A model generated the notes under the pieces. It saw only the letters and a list, made by a program, of their open reading frames with translations, ran no database searches and was not told the DNA's origin. DNA of 64,000 nucleotides, from NCBI RefSeq assembly GCF_012349115.1, contig NZ_PQIG01000071.1, positions 41,945-105,944 of the forward strand. The letters are read 5' to 3'. The stretch is from Rhizobium ruizarguesonis. Its GTDB lineage: Bacteria > Pseudomonadota > Alphaproteobacteria > Rhizobiales > Rhizobiaceae. Within the stretch, counting starts at the first letter, position 1. Every line of letters begins with the position of its first letter. The position numbers were made by a program, and so were the translations under genes. Shown one piece after another: positions 8,664 through 17,887 of this stretch.

Positions 8664-10771
8664 TGGAAGACGAAACAACGGCTTTGGAGGGTGGGCAGCA
8701 ATGGGACCTGGCAAAGGTCGGCACCCGTTGGCAGCAGGAGCTCGAGCGCGCGCAACGTTATTTCAGATCCTGGCACGACCGCTGCGTCAAGATCGAGAAG
8801 ATCTATCTCGACCAGCAGTCGGACCAGACGAATGCGGCCAAGCGAAGGTTTCCGATGCTGTGGGCCAACACCTCGGTGCTGCAGCCGGCCGTCTATGCCC
8901 GGGTGCCGCAGCCGGTCGTCGAGCGTCGCTTCAAGGACGCCCAGCCGGTGGCGCGCATGGCCTCGGAGCTCGTCGAACGCAACCTCGCCTATATGGGCGA
9001 CGAAGCCGATATCGATTCGATCATGCGGGCGGTGCGCGACGATTTCCTGCTCTGCGCCCGCGGCACGGTGTGGCTGCGTTACGAGGCCGATTTCGAGCCG
9101 CTCGACATGGGCGTCCAGCCTTCCGACCCGCCTGCGAATGGGGGCTTGCCCGAAGGTCTCCTCGGCGGCATGGGCGAGGATGACGGAGCGCCGCCCGAGG
9201 CGATCAGCGACGAGCGCGTCTGCATCGATTATGTCCACTGGTCCGACTTCCTGCACTCGCCGGCCCGCCGCTGGAAGGATGTGACATGGGTGGCGCGCCG
9301 CGTGCCGATGACCGACGAGGAGCTGGAGAAACGCTTCGGCCCTGACGCCATGACATCGCTCCAGGCGCAAGGCGCCGGCAGCAACAAGGGCAGCAATCAG
9401 ACGGAGCGCGCCGAGAACGAAGGCAAGACCCATGTCTGGGAGATCTGGTGCAAGAGCGAGAACTATACCGTCTGGATCGCCGATGGCGCGCCGGTGGCGC
9501 TGGAAGTGTCGGAGCCGCCGCTGGATCTGACACACTTCTGGCCTTGCCCGCGCCCGGCCTACGGCACGATGTCGACCAGCTCGCTGATCCCGGTTCCCGA
9601 CTATGTCTATTATCAGCAGCAATGCGACGAGATCGATCTCTTGACGAAGCGCGTCAACAAGCTGACGGACCAGCTGCGGCTGAAAGTGTTCTATCCCTCC
9701 GGCGACGGTGCGATCTCGCCGGCGATCGAGAAGGCGATGCGGCCGGAAAATGATACCGTGATGGTGCCGATCCCGGAATGGGCGGCCTTCACCGACAAGG
9801 GCGGCTCGAAAGCCATCGTGACGCTGCCGATCGATGAGGTGCAGAAGGTGATCATCGCCTGCATCCAGGCCCGCAAGCAGCTGATCGAGGAAGTCTACCA
9901 GATCACCGGCATCTCCGACATCGTCCGCGGCGATACCCAGGCGTCCGAGACGGCAACGGCGCAGCGCATCAAGAGCCAGTGGGGCTCGATCCGCATCCGC
10001 GACCGCCAGTCCGAACTTGCCCGCTTCGCCCGCGACATCATCCGCCTTGCCGGCGAAATCATCTGCGACCAGTTCCAGCCGGAAACGCTGATGCTCGTCA
10101 GCGGCATCAAGCTGCCGACCATGGCCGAGAAGCAGCAGGTTCAAATGCAGATGCAGCAGATGCAGATGGCGGCGCAGCAGGCCGCAGCTCGGGCCGAGCA
10201 GATGGGGCAACCCGCACCACCGCCACCTGAGATGCCGCCGCAGCTTCAACAGATGATGCAGCAACCGACGATCGACGAGGTCGTGCAGCTCTTGCGCAAT
10301 GACAGCATTCGCGGCTTCCAGATCGACATCGAAACGGATTCGACCATCGAGCCCGACGAGGACGCCGAAAAGCAGCGCCGCATGGAATTCGTGCAGATGA
10401 TCGGCGGCTTCCTGCAGCAGGCGGGCGCCATGGCACAACAGAACCCGATGCTGGTGCCCGTGATGCTCGAGACGCTGCTCTTTGCCGCCCGCGGCTTCAG
10501 GGCCGGGCGCCAGCTCGAAAGCACGCTGGAGCAGGTCGGCGCCCAGCTCTCCGAGGCCGCAACCGCGCCGAAGCAACCGCCGGAGCCGCCGGCCGAGCAG
10601 ATGATCAAGCTGAAAACGGCAGAGGTGAAGGCCGGTGCGGAACAGCGGAAAGCCGAGCTTGGCGTGGCGCAAGCCGAGATCGAGCATCGCGCCGTGGTCG
10701 AGCAGGCGCGCGGCGAGGCAGCGGCGCAGGCCTTGCAGCAGTTCCAGGCGCAGCAGCCCGCCTATCAATGA
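8663..10771 (+). CDS. Portal protein (head-tail connector), podovirus type
   Basis: 702 residues beginning MEDETTALEGGQQWDLAKV; the longer frame upstream lies inside the terminase gene. The N-terminal half has ANTSVLQPAVYARVPQPVVE and VRDDFLLCARGTVWLRYEAD, patterns seen in large portals of T7- and P22-like phages. The middle stretch YQITGISDIVRGDTQASETA matches the portal stem/crown region (ETATAQRIKSQWGS). The C-terminus is very rich in Q, A, E and M and is probably helical barrel or coiled coil. It forms the dodecameric DNA channel at the capsid vertex. Confidence 0.9.
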   Translation: MEDETTALEGGQQWDLAKVGTRWQQELERAQRYFRSWHDRCVKIEKIYLDQQSDQTNAAKRRFPMLWANTSVLQPAVYARVPQPVVERRFKDAQPVARMASELVERNLAYMGDEADIDSIMRAVRDDFLLCARGTVWLRYEADFEPLDMGVQPSDPPANGGLPEGLLGGMGEDDGAPPEAISDERVCIDYVHWSDFLHSPARRWKDVTWVARRVPMTDEELEKRFGPDAMTSLQAQGAGSNKGSNQTERAENEGKTHVWEIWCKSENYTVWIADGAPVALEVSEPPLDLTHFWPCPRPAYGTMSTSSLIPVPDYVYYQQQCDEIDLLTKRVNKLTDQLRLKVFYPSGDGAISPAIEKAMRPENDTVMVPIPEWAAFTDKGGSKAIVTLPIDEVQKVIIACIQARKQLIEEVYQITGISDIVRGDTQASETATAQRIKSQWGSIRIRDRQSELARFARDIIRLAGEIICDQFQPETLMLVSGIKLPTMAEKQQVQMQMQQMQMAAQQAAARAEQMGQPAPPPPEMPPQLQQMMQQPTIDEVVQLLRNDSIRGFQIDIETDSTIEPDEDAEKQRRMEFVQMIGGFLQQAGAMAQQNPMLVPVMLETLLFAARGFRAGRQLESTLEQVGAQLSEAATAPKQPPEPPAEQMIKLKTAEVKAGAEQRKAELGVAQAEIEHRAVVEQARGEAAAQALQQFQAQQPAYQ

Positions 10772-10784
10772 TTGGGGTTGAAGC

Positions 10785-11096
10785 ATGAGAGAACGTTATT
10801 GCCGTGTCTGCGGCGGCTGGCACGCGCTCGACAAATGGCCGCACAACTGCATGCCGGCCCAAAACCCGGCGCAGTCAGATCTGCCGGCGCCGCATTTCGT
10901 CAGCGACAGCATCGACATCCAGTCGATGCATGACGGCAGGCATTACACCTCGAAGGCCAAGCTGCGTTCGGCCTATCGAGCGGCCGGCGTGGTCGAGATC
11001 GGCAACGAAAAGCCGCAGCCGATCGAGAAGCCGAAGACCGATCGTGCCGAGATCCGCAAGGAGCTGCGGCGGGTTCACGCCGAATACAACGCCTAG
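10785..11096 (+). CDS. Small phage protein with CxxC zinc-ribbon-like start
   Basis: 103 residues, starting 13 bp after the portal gene with AGCATG context. The N-terminus YCRVCGGWHALDKWPHNCMP holds CxxC, H and a later Cys, which could bind one zinc ion. The C-terminal half is basic and probably helical (RAEIRKELRRVHAEYNA). Small proteins like this sit between portal and scaffold in related rhizobial phages. The function is unknown. Confidence 0.7.
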   Translation: MRERYCRVCGGWHALDKWPHNCMPAQNPAQSDLPAPHFVSDSIDIQSMHDGRHYTSKAKLRSAYRAAGVVEIGNEKPQPIEKPKTDRAEIRKELRRVHAEYNA

Positions 11097-11158
11097 AACA
11101 AACTGCTCTAACCTTTTGTTTTTACGGGCATCAATCCCCGACAAAGGAAGTTTCCGAC

Positions 11159-12253
11159 ATGGACATGGAAGACCTGAACGAGGCCGGCAACGGCAGCGAA
11201 GATTTTGGCGCGTTCGACGAAAGGCCAGTCAGCATCCGCGACAGCCTGAAGGCGGCGATCGACACCGTCGAAGGCAATGGACCGGGCGATATAACCGGCC
11301 AGCCGCGCGACGGGGAAAACGGCCGCTTCCTGGCCAAGGGGCAGGAGCAAGCCGCAGCGGCGAGGGCAGGGCAGGCGCCGGCAGCTAACGCTGCTTTGGC
11401 CGCCCAGCAGCAGACGCCGCAAGTACAAAGCCGAGCGCAGAGCGGCGAACAGCCGGCAGCTATCGGCGGCCGGGTTCCGCCCGGCTGGTCGGCGGAAGCC
11501 AAGGCGCAATTCGCGACCCTTCCCGGGGAAGTGCAGGCGGCGATTACCAAGCGGGAGCAGGAGGTCGATAACGGCTTCCGCGTCCTGCAGGATTACAAGG
11601 GGCTCGAGGAGTTCACGCCGCTCATCCGCCAGGCCGGCATGACCCATGCCGATGTCATGCGCCGGGCGATCGACTGGGAAAAGGCGCTCATCCACGATCC
11701 CGTCAACACCGTCGTTCACGTCGCCAGGATGGCCGGGGTCAATCTTCATGCCCTGGTCAATGGTCAGATGGAACAGGTCCTGCAGCGGAGTTCGCAGCAG
11801 GCCGGACCACAGCCCGGACTACAGCAAGGAGGACCGCAGCCTCGACCCATCAACGTCGAGGCGACGGTCGAACATGTTCTGCGGAAAAGGGACACCGAAA
11901 CTCAAGTCGATGCCTTCCTTTCCGACCCGGCAAACGCGCACGCCGATGATGTGCTGGACGATATGATCGCCCTTATCAACGCAGGGCGGGCATCATCGCT
12001 TCAGGACGCCTACGACGCCGCATGCTGGATGCGCCCGGACATTCGCCAGCAGTTGATCAGCCAGACTGCACAGGCCCCCGTTCACCAACAGCAAGCCCAG
12101 AGGGCAGCAGCGGCAGATCAAGCCCGCCGCGCCTCGCGATCCATCTCTGGATCTTCCGCGCCGGGCCCGACCCGCGATGCGGCAAGAGGCCAGCCCACCT
12201 CAATCCGAGACTCGCTGCGCGACGCCATGCGTTTTTCGCGCGGTCAAGTCTGA
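11159..12253 (+). CDS. Phage scaffold-like protein
   Basis: 364 residues, AAGGAAG 8 nt before ATG. Position between portal and capsid and the helical, Q/A-rich, low-complexity composition fit an internal scaffold. A conserved block GRVPPGWSAEAKAQFATLPG, EVQAAITKREQEVDNGFRVL, QDYKGLEEFTPLIRQAGMTH near residues 103-170 is the recognisable core. The hexapeptide SIRDSL occurs at residue ~24 and again near the C-terminus (TSIRDSLRDAMRFSRGQV), an internal echo that may bind the same partner twice. Scaffold function is inferred from position. Confidence 0.75.
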   Translation: MDMEDLNEAGNGSEDFGAFDERPVSIRDSLKAAIDTVEGNGPGDITGQPRDGENGRFLAKGQEQAAAARAGQAPAANAALAAQQQTPQVQSRAQSGEQPAAIGGRVPPGWSAEAKAQFATLPGEVQAAITKREQEVDNGFRVLQDYKGLEEFTPLIRQAGMTHADVMRRAIDWEKALIHDPVNTVVHVARMAGVNLHALVNGQMEQVLQRSSQQAGPQPGLQQGGPQPRPINVEATVEHVLRKRDTETQVDAFLSDPANAHADDVLDDMIALINAGRASSLQDAYDAACWMRPDIRQQLISQTAQAPVHQQQAQRAAAADQARRASRSISGSSAPGPTRDAARGQPTSIRDSLRDAMRFSRGQV

Positions 12254-12268
12254 TCAAAGGAATGATCA

Positions 12269-13243
12269 ATGCCCATCTCGCCCAACCTCTCTGAAATCGT
12301 GACCACGACGCTGCGCAACCGCAGCGGCACGGTCGCCGACGACGTGACGAAGAACAACGGTCTTCTCACTCGTCTGAACAGCCGCGGCCGCAAGAAGCCC
12401 ATCTCCGGCGGCCGCACCATCGTTCAGGAACTGCAGTACCAGGAAAACGGCAGCTTCAAGCGCTATTCCGGCTACGATATCCTCAATGTGCAGCCCTCCG
12501 ACGTCATTACCGCTGCCGAATACGACCTCAAGCAGGCCGCGGTCGCCGTCTCGATGTCGGGTCTCGAACAGCTGCAGAACTCCGGCGAGGATGCGATCCT
12601 CGATCTGCTCGAGCAGCGCATCGAGAACGCCGAAACCACGCTGAAGAACAACATCGCGCTCGACTGCTATTCCGATGGCACGGCCGATGGCGGGCGTCAG
12701 ATCGGCGGCCTGCAGCTGCTGGTCTCGACCTCGCCGACCTCGGGCACCGTCGGCGGCATCTCGCGCGCCACCTGGGGTTTCTGGCGCAACCAGAAGTTCT
12801 CGGCCTCGGCCGATGGCGGTGCCGCCGCCTCGAATGCCAACATCCAGAGCTATATGAACCGGCTCTACATGTCCTGCGTTCGCGGCTCCGACGCGCCTGA
12901 TCTGGTCGTCGCCGACAACAACTTCTTCCGCCTCTACTGGGAATCGCTGCAGGCGATCCAGCGCATCACCTCGGCGGACAAGGGCATGACCGGCTTCCAG
13001 TCGCTGCAATACATGGGCGCCGACGTGATCTTCGACGGCGGCTTCGGCGGCGGTGCGCCTCTCAACCAGATGTTCTTCCTGAACACTAAGTACCTGTTCT
13101 ATCGCCCGCACCGCGACCGCGACATGGCTCCGATCGGCGACGAGCGCATGAACACCAACCAGGATGCCTTCGTGCAGCTCATGGGCTTCGCCGGCAACCT
13201 CACCATGAACAACGCCTTTCTGCAGGGCGTGTTGTTCGCCTGA
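12269..13243 (+). CDS. Major capsid protein
   Basis: 324 residues, AAAGGA before the ATG, 15 bp after the scaffold-like gene. It has the overall plan of an HK97-fold coat: N-terminal arm MPISPNLSEIVTTTLRNRSG, E-loop region, a helical backbone with LEQLQNSGEDAILDLLEQRI, and a C-terminal domain with DRDMAPIGDERMNTNQDAF and GNLTMNNAFLQGVLF. Codon use is strongly biased to GC-ending codons as expected for an abundant virion protein. Capsid identity rests on order and these patterns. Confidence 0.85.
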   Translation: MPISPNLSEIVTTTLRNRSGTVADDVTKNNGLLTRLNSRGRKKPISGGRTIVQELQYQENGSFKRYSGYDILNVQPSDVITAAEYDLKQAAVAVSMSGLEQLQNSGEDAILDLLEQRIENAETTLKNNIALDCYSDGTADGGRQIGGLQLLVSTSPTSGTVGGISRATWGFWRNQKFSASADGGAAASNANIQSYMNRLYMSCVRGSDAPDLVVADNNFFRLYWESLQAIQRITSADKGMTGFQSLQYMGADVIFDGGFGGGAPLNQMFFLNTKYLFYRPHRDRDMAPIGDERMNTNQDAFVQLMGFAGNLTMNNAFLQGVLFA

Positions 13244-13265
13244 TCGTCAACGAAAGGAAAAGCAA

Positions 13266-14051
13266 ATGTCGGTCGCTTCAATCCAGTCCGATCGTCTTGG
13301 CGCGAACCCGTTCGTCGTCGAAGGCCCGATCGTTTCCGGCTCCGGTATTCCGGGCCCGAACTTCTCCCTCGGCGCCGTCGCCGGCGGAGACCGCGAATCC
13401 GAATGGGTTTATTGCCAGCTTGTGCTGGCCTCGCAGACGACCCTTCAGCCCGGCCAGTGGTTCCAGTGGACCAGGGATTATGTCGCTTCGCTGCTGACCA
13501 CGGCGGCCGCCGTCGTCGGCCAGCGCTGCGGCGTCTTTTCCGGTGCCGCCCAGCCTCCGACCCTGACCGGCGGGCCGGTCGGTGCCATCACGCTTGCACC
13601 AGGCACCTATTACATCTGGCTGCAGCGCAATGGCCAGGCGCCGTCGCAGGTGGCAACCGCAACGGCGGCCCTCGTCGTTGCCGAAACCACCGCCACCGCA
13701 GGTCAGGCGAGCGCCCCGGCATCCGCCACGGCAACCACCAAGGCCATCGCCAACGTCAACTTTGCGGCGGCCAACCAGACCTTTACCGCAACCACGGTCA
13801 ACGGCTCCAACCTGCTGACGAGCCTTTCCGGCCTCAACGCCGGTTCCGGCCCGTTCATCGGTGCGGCTGTCTCCGGCACCGGCATATCAGGCGGAACCAC
13901 CATCGCCGGCATCACCTACAGCCCGAACGGCGTCGTCCAGAGCATCACGCTGTCGGCCAACGCCACCGCCAATGGCACCGGCATCACCATCACGGCGACG
14001 GGTGTGCTCGAGGCAACGCTGATGCGTCCGTTCCTGTCGAAGGTGAACTAA
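13266..14051 (+). CDS. Virion structural protein, Ala/Thr/Gly-rich (possible head decoration or fibre)
   Basis: 261 residues, AAAGGAAAA before ATG, directly after the capsid gene. Residues 1-120 look folded (beta-rich, GPNFSLGAVAGGDRESEWVY). Residues ~125-255 are highly enriched in A, T, G, S and N with NGVVQSITLSANATANGTG, typical of beta-structured immunoglobulin-like or fibre domains. The position suggests capsid decoration. No named family recognised. Confidence 0.65.
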   Translation: MSVASIQSDRLGANPFVVEGPIVSGSGIPGPNFSLGAVAGGDRESEWVYCQLVLASQTTLQPGQWFQWTRDYVASLLTTAAAVVGQRCGVFSGAAQPPTLTGGPVGAITLAPGTYYIWLQRNGQAPSQVATATAALVVAETTATAGQASAPASATATTKAIANVNFAAANQTFTATTVNGSNLLTSLSGLNAGSGPFIGAAVSGTGISGGTTIAGITYSPNGVVQSITLSANATANGTGITITATGVLEATLMRPFLSKVN

Positions 14052-14111
14052 ACCAAGACGTCGACGGGCACTTCGGCGCCCGTTTCGTCGACCTATCCAT
14101 ACGCGGCCTGC

Positions 14112-14280
14112 CCCTCATCCGGCTGCCGCCACCAACCGGGGTCGAGCCACGCGTCTCGACCCGTCCTTCGGACCCCCGTAAACGGGGCGAAGGGGATATG
14201 CCGCGACCTCTCTGTTCCCCTCAGGCCTATCGCGGGGCACGTCCCCTCTCCCCGTCAGAACGGGGAGAGGGCTAGGGTGA
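14112..14280. repeat. Rhizobial intergenic element inside the phage block, family B copy 1
   Basis: Contains CTCATCCGGCTGCCGCCACC, then GGGGCGAAGGGGATATGCCG and a terminal hairpin CTCTCCCCGTCAGAACGGGGAGAGGG-like region ending in TAGGGT. The same modules in the same order occur at 63818-63946 in ordinary chromosome. Here it fills most of the 306-bp gap between two virion genes. Confidence 0.8.
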
Positions 14281-14357
14281 GGGGCAGCCAGCCGACATCA
14301 AGCCGGCGCTTCGGCGCCCGCTTCCTTTCCCCCGCCATCAACAGCGAGACAAACACC

Positions 14358-14930
14358 ATGCCCGACAGCAACACCGGAATTTATGCCTCCTTCAGCCTCG
14401 AACCGGTCGAGCAGACCTTTCTGACGGAGAAGGAAGGCCGGCCGATCTTCGCCGACAAGGAATTCGTCCGCATCTTCATCTCCGGCGACAAGCACACCGA
14501 AGTCTATCGCGAGGTGACCGACAACGACAAACAGCGTTTTTCCCAAGCCTATAAGCGTTTCAAGGAAGGGGCCGCCGCCCGCGAGCAGCTGACCGGCACG
14601 CCGCTGGCGCAATGGCCCTATCTGAAACCCAGCCAGATCAAGGAGCTGGAGGCGGTCAATATCTACACCGTCGAGCAGCTTGCAGCACTCTCCGACACCG
14701 TCAAGCAGAAGATCGGCATGGGGGCGAACGAACTCGTCGCCGCCGCTCGGGCCTATCTGGCAACCGCTGAAAACTCGAGTGCTGCCTCGGCCTTTGCCGC
14801 CGAGAACGAGCGGCTGAAGGACGAGGTGACACGCCTGCAGGAGCAGATGAAGGAGATGGCCTCGCGCTTCGAGGCGCTCGAAAACGAACGTCAAGCCGGG
14901 GCCAAGTCCCGCGGCCGCGTCGCCGCCTGA
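14358..14930 (+). CDS. Phage capsid-associated protein with C-terminal coiled coil
   Basis: 190 residues from the ATG at 14358; the open frame extends upstream to 14277 but that part overlaps the intergenic repeat. A beta-rich N-terminus (GIYASFSLEPVEQTFLTEKE, VRIFISGDKHTEVYREVTDN) is followed by a helix-hairpin-like segment IKELEAVNIYTVEQLAALSD and a C-terminal heptad-rich helix (ENERLKDEVTRLQEQMKEMA). Similar proteins occur in podovirus clusters next to the adaptor, so a role in head completion or tail attachment is inferred. Confidence 0.7.
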   Translation: MPDSNTGIYASFSLEPVEQTFLTEKEGRPIFADKEFVRIFISGDKHTEVYREVTDNDKQRFSQAYKRFKEGAAAREQLTGTPLAQWPYLKPSQIKELEAVNIYTVEQLAALSDTVKQKIGMGANELVAAARAYLATAENSSAASAFAAENERLKDEVTRLQEQMKEMASRFEALENERQAGAKSRGRVAA

Positions 14931-14946
14931 AGAGGAGATCCCGCGC

Positions 14947-15654
14947 ATGTCGCTCTTGACCATCATTCAGAATGTCTGCGCGGAAATCGACCTCGATCCG
15001 CCGACGGCCGTCATGTCCTCGGCGGATCCGCAGATCATGCAGCTGCGCATCCTCTCCACCCGCGCCGGCCGCGACCTGATGCGCGAGCATGACTGGTCAA
15101 CGCTGATGGTGCAGCGGCAATTCGCAACGACGGGCGCCAACCCCGAACCGGCCGAGCCGCCCGCTGACTGGGACCGCTTCGCCGCCAATTCGAAGATCTG
15201 GAACGCCTCGCGCCTCTGGCAGATGAATGGCCCGGTGGAGCCGCAGACCTGGCAGCGCAACAGCATCCTCAACTCCAACCCGGTGCCGCAGATCTGGCGC
15301 ATGGCCGGCGGCAAGCTCGACATCCACCCGAACGCTGCCGGCGAAACGATGGCTTACGCGTATATTTCCGGCTTCTGGGTGGCGCTGAATGGCGAGGCGA
15401 CCTATGCCGCCAATTGGGCTGGCGACACCGACACCGCCCGCTTCCTCGAAGACCTCCTCGAACTTTCGCTGATCTGGCGCTGGAAGCGGGCCAAGGGCCT
15501 CGACTATGGCGAGGAGATCGCCAGTTTCGAGCGATCCAAGGAAGCCGCGATCGGCGCCGATCGGGCGGCAAGCCCGGTCGACCTCTCGCTGCCGGCGAGG
15601 GGGCAGGCGCCTGAGAATTACTGGCCCGGCACGATCACGGTGTCCAACCCATGA
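14947..15654 (+). CDS. Head-tail adaptor (tail tubular A-like) protein
   Basis: 235 residues, GAGGAG before the ATG. Features of podovirus adaptors: N-terminal helices (SLLTIIQNVCAEIDLDPPTA), the motif LSTRAGRDLMREHDWSTLM, a central beta domain and C-terminal helices with LLELSLIWRWKRAKGLDYGE. It would form the ring between portal and tail nozzle. It overlaps the next gene by 4 nt (ATGA), the usual arrangement for adaptor and nozzle genes. Confidence 0.75.
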   Translation: MSLLTIIQNVCAEIDLDPPTAVMSSADPQIMQLRILSTRAGRDLMREHDWSTLMVQRQFATTGANPEPAEPPADWDRFAANSKIWNASRLWQMNGPVEPQTWQRNSILNSNPVPQIWRMAGGKLDIHPNAAGETMAYAYISGFWVALNGEATYAANWAGDTDTARFLEDLLELSLIWRWKRAKGLDYGEEIASFERSKEAAIGADRAASPVDLSLPARGQAPENYWPGTITVSNP

Positions 15655-17474
15655 CCCGCAGACCTGTCCCTCAAAACGGGCGCACCGGCCGCGTTTCGCC
15701 AAGCAAAGACTGGATCGCACCGATCGGCGGCTGGCGAACCGATGTCGAGATGGCGGATATGCCCGCCGATGCGGCCTTTCAGCTCGACAACTTCTTTCCC
15801 GAGGCCAACCGGGTGCGCGCCCGTTATGGCTTCCTCGCCTTCGCCACCGGGCTTGGCGCCGACGTGCAGACGGTCATTCCCTATTCCGGCGTCGGCAACC
15901 GGCTCTTTGCCGCCGCCGGCGACAAGATCTTCGACGTGACGGCGGGCGGTGCCGTCGGTGCGCCCGTCGTCTCCGGCATGGCAAGCGCCCATTGGTCGGT
16001 GCAGCAATATACCAATCCGGCCGGCCAGGAGTTCCTGCGCCTCGTCAATGGCCTCGACACGCCGCTGCTCTTCAACGGCACCGCCTGGACGAATAATTTT
16101 CTGGTCGGCACGGCCACGCTCGCCACCCAGAACGTCGCCGTCCGGAACACGGCCTATACGCTGAGCTTCTTCGGCACCGGCTCCGTCGCCCTTTCCGGCG
16201 CCTTCACCGGCTCGCTGAGCGGCACAGGCGTCGCCAACCGGGTGTCGCTGACCTTCACGCCGGCGGCCGGCACGCTTGTCGTCACCGTCTCGGGAACGGT
16301 CAGCAATGCGCAGCTCGAAAAGGGCGCGGTCGCCACCCCTTACGTTCCCTCGACGATGATATCGGGCATTCCGGACGCCTCTCTGCTGATCGCCGTCACC
16401 GCCTATCGCTCGCGCCTGTGGTTCATCGAGAAGAATTCGACCAATGTCTGGTATCTCGCCACCGATGCCGTCAGCGGCACGGCGACGGTTCTGCCGGTCG
16501 GCGGTAATATGAAATATGGCGGCACGCTGATTGCGATCAACGTCTGGACCATCCCCGTTTCCACAGGCCTGCAGCAGTGCCTGGTGCTGATTTCCTCGGA
16601 AGGCGAGGTGATCGTCTTCCAGGGCTCCGATCCCTCGAGTGCTGCCAATTGGGGCCTGATTGGCACCTTCAAGCTCGGCCGGCCGCTCGGCACCGATCGA
16701 TGCCTGCTGTCGGTCGGCGCTGATCTGGCGATCATGACGACGGACGGCATCGTGCCGATCACCAAGGCCGTGCAGCTCGATCGCGGCGCCACCAGCCTCG
16801 GGGCGATCACCGCCAAGATCGGCCCGACCTGGCGCGAGACCGTTGCGGCGACCGGCACGACCTCTGAGGAGTGGCAGCTTTCGAGCTTTCCGGCGCGGCA
16901 GATGGCGATCGTCAACCTGCCGTCCTCCTTCGGCCCCTATCAATATGTGATGAACACCGAAACCGGGGCCTGGTGCCGCTTCGTCGGCATGCCCGCCTCC
17001 TGCTGGACGACATGGCAGGACCGGCTGTTCTTCGGCGCGGGCGACGGCACGGTTTATGAGGCCGAAGTCGGCGCCAACGACAATGGCGTGGCGATCGACG
17101 CGCTGATGGTCGGCGCATGGAGCCGCTATGGCGACGGCCTCTCGACCAAGCTCTCGAAGCTGATCGGGGTGACGGCGCAGATCGGGGTTTCCACGCTGAT
17201 GTATGCGGGGATCTCGGTGGACTACCAGACCAAGATTCCCAACGCGCTTTTGTCGTCGATCGAGAACAATACGGCGGCGAAGTGGGGAACGGCGGTCTGG
17301 GGCGTGTCGAAATTTCCGGGCATTTCGCTTGTCCGCAAATTCGCCTCCGCCGGCGGTGCGGGTTCGGCCTTGGCGCCGACGATCCGCGCGCTGATCTCCG
17401 GCTCGTCCGGCTCCGTCTCGGAAGCGGCCGTGGTCGGCGGCTCCGTGCTTTACGAGAAAGGCGCACCGATTTGA
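15651..17474 (+). CDS. Tail nozzle / tail tubular B-like protein
   Basis: 607 residues. N-terminal GGWRTDVEMADMPADAAFQL, DNFFPEANRVRARYGF is the classic start of podovirus tail nozzle and beta-propeller proteins. It contains repeated propeller-like beta segments (RLWFIEKNSTNVWYLATDAV; GTFKLGRPLGTDRCLLSVGA). A threonine/serine/glycine-rich insertion near residues 165-235 probably forms an extra beta domain. Translationally coupled to the adaptor upstream and to the TTG-starting gene downstream. Confidence 0.8.
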   Translation: MTRRPVPQNGRTGRVSPSKDWIAPIGGWRTDVEMADMPADAAFQLDNFFPEANRVRARYGFLAFATGLGADVQTVIPYSGVGNRLFAAAGDKIFDVTAGGAVGAPVVSGMASAHWSVQQYTNPAGQEFLRLVNGLDTPLLFNGTAWTNNFLVGTATLATQNVAVRNTAYTLSFFGTGSVALSGAFTGSLSGTGVANRVSLTFTPAAGTLVVTVSGTVSNAQLEKGAVATPYVPSTMISGIPDASLLIAVTAYRSRLWFIEKNSTNVWYLATDAVSGTATVLPVGGNMKYGGTLIAINVWTIPVSTGLQQCLVLISSEGEVIVFQGSDPSSAANWGLIGTFKLGRPLGTDRCLLSVGADLAIMTTDGIVPITKAVQLDRGATSLGAITAKIGPTWRETVAATGTTSEEWQLSSFPARQMAIVNLPSSFGPYQYVMNTETGAWCRFVGMPASCWTTWQDRLFFGAGDGTVYEAEVGANDNGVAIDALMVGAWSRYGDGLSTKLSKLIGVTAQIGVSTLMYAGISVDYQTKIPNALLSSIENNTAAKWGTAVWGVSKFPGISLVRKFASAGGAGSALAPTIRALISGSSGSVSEAAVVGGSVLYEKGAPI

Positions 17475-17887
17475 TCGTCTCCGAACCGCGCGAGCAGATC
17501 GCGGCCTGGGTCGGCAACAGGATCGGCGTGAGCTTCCACCCGCCTTACACCACGCTCGCCCATATCGACCGCGGCCGGATCATCGCCGGCTTCGTCTTCA
17601 ACGTCTGGACCGAGCATGACGTCGAGGTTTCGCTGGCCGCCGACCGGCTGACGCTGACGCTGATGCGATCGGTCTTCCGCTATGTCGTGCACCAACTCGG
17701 CTGCTGCCGCGCAACCGCAAGAACCCGCGCCGACAATGCCGAATCCCAGAAGATTCTGGCAAGATTGGGCGCCCGGCGGGAAGGCCGCCAGCAGGCCTAT
17801 TTCGGCGACTGCGACGCGCTGCTTTACGCAATCATGAAAGAGGATTTTCCCTATGGTCTCCACGCCGAAGGCCCCAAAGGCGCCTGA
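17471..17887 (+). CDS. GNAT-like acetyltransferase-fold virion protein, TTG start
   Basis: 138 residues. No ATG fits; a TTG at 17471 overlaps the upstream stop (TTGA), and GAGAAAGG lies about 9 nt before it. The fold is GNAT-like: RIIAGFVFNVWTEHDVEVSL as the central strands, LGCCRATARTRADNAESQKI in place of the usual acetyl-CoA loop, and LARLGARREGRQQAYFGDCD at the end, where GNAT enzymes have LGF.EG. T7-like phages encode a comparable protein among virion genes (gp13-like). The catalytic role is unproven. Confidence 0.75.
   Translation: MIVSEPREQIAAWVGNRIGVSFHPPYTTLAHIDRGRIIAGFVFNVWTEHDVEVSLAADRLTLTLMRSVFRYVVHQLGCCRATARTRADNAESQKILARLGARREGRQQAYFGDCDALLYAIMKEDFPYGLHAEGPKGA

Noticed and set aside
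8645..10786. 713-codon open frame on the minus strand
   Set aside because: Lies antisense to the portal gene, is His/Leu/Arg-rich and has no ribosome binding site; a by-product of GC-rich codon bias.
12266..13111. 281-codon open frame on the minus strand
   Set aside because: Antisense to the capsid gene.
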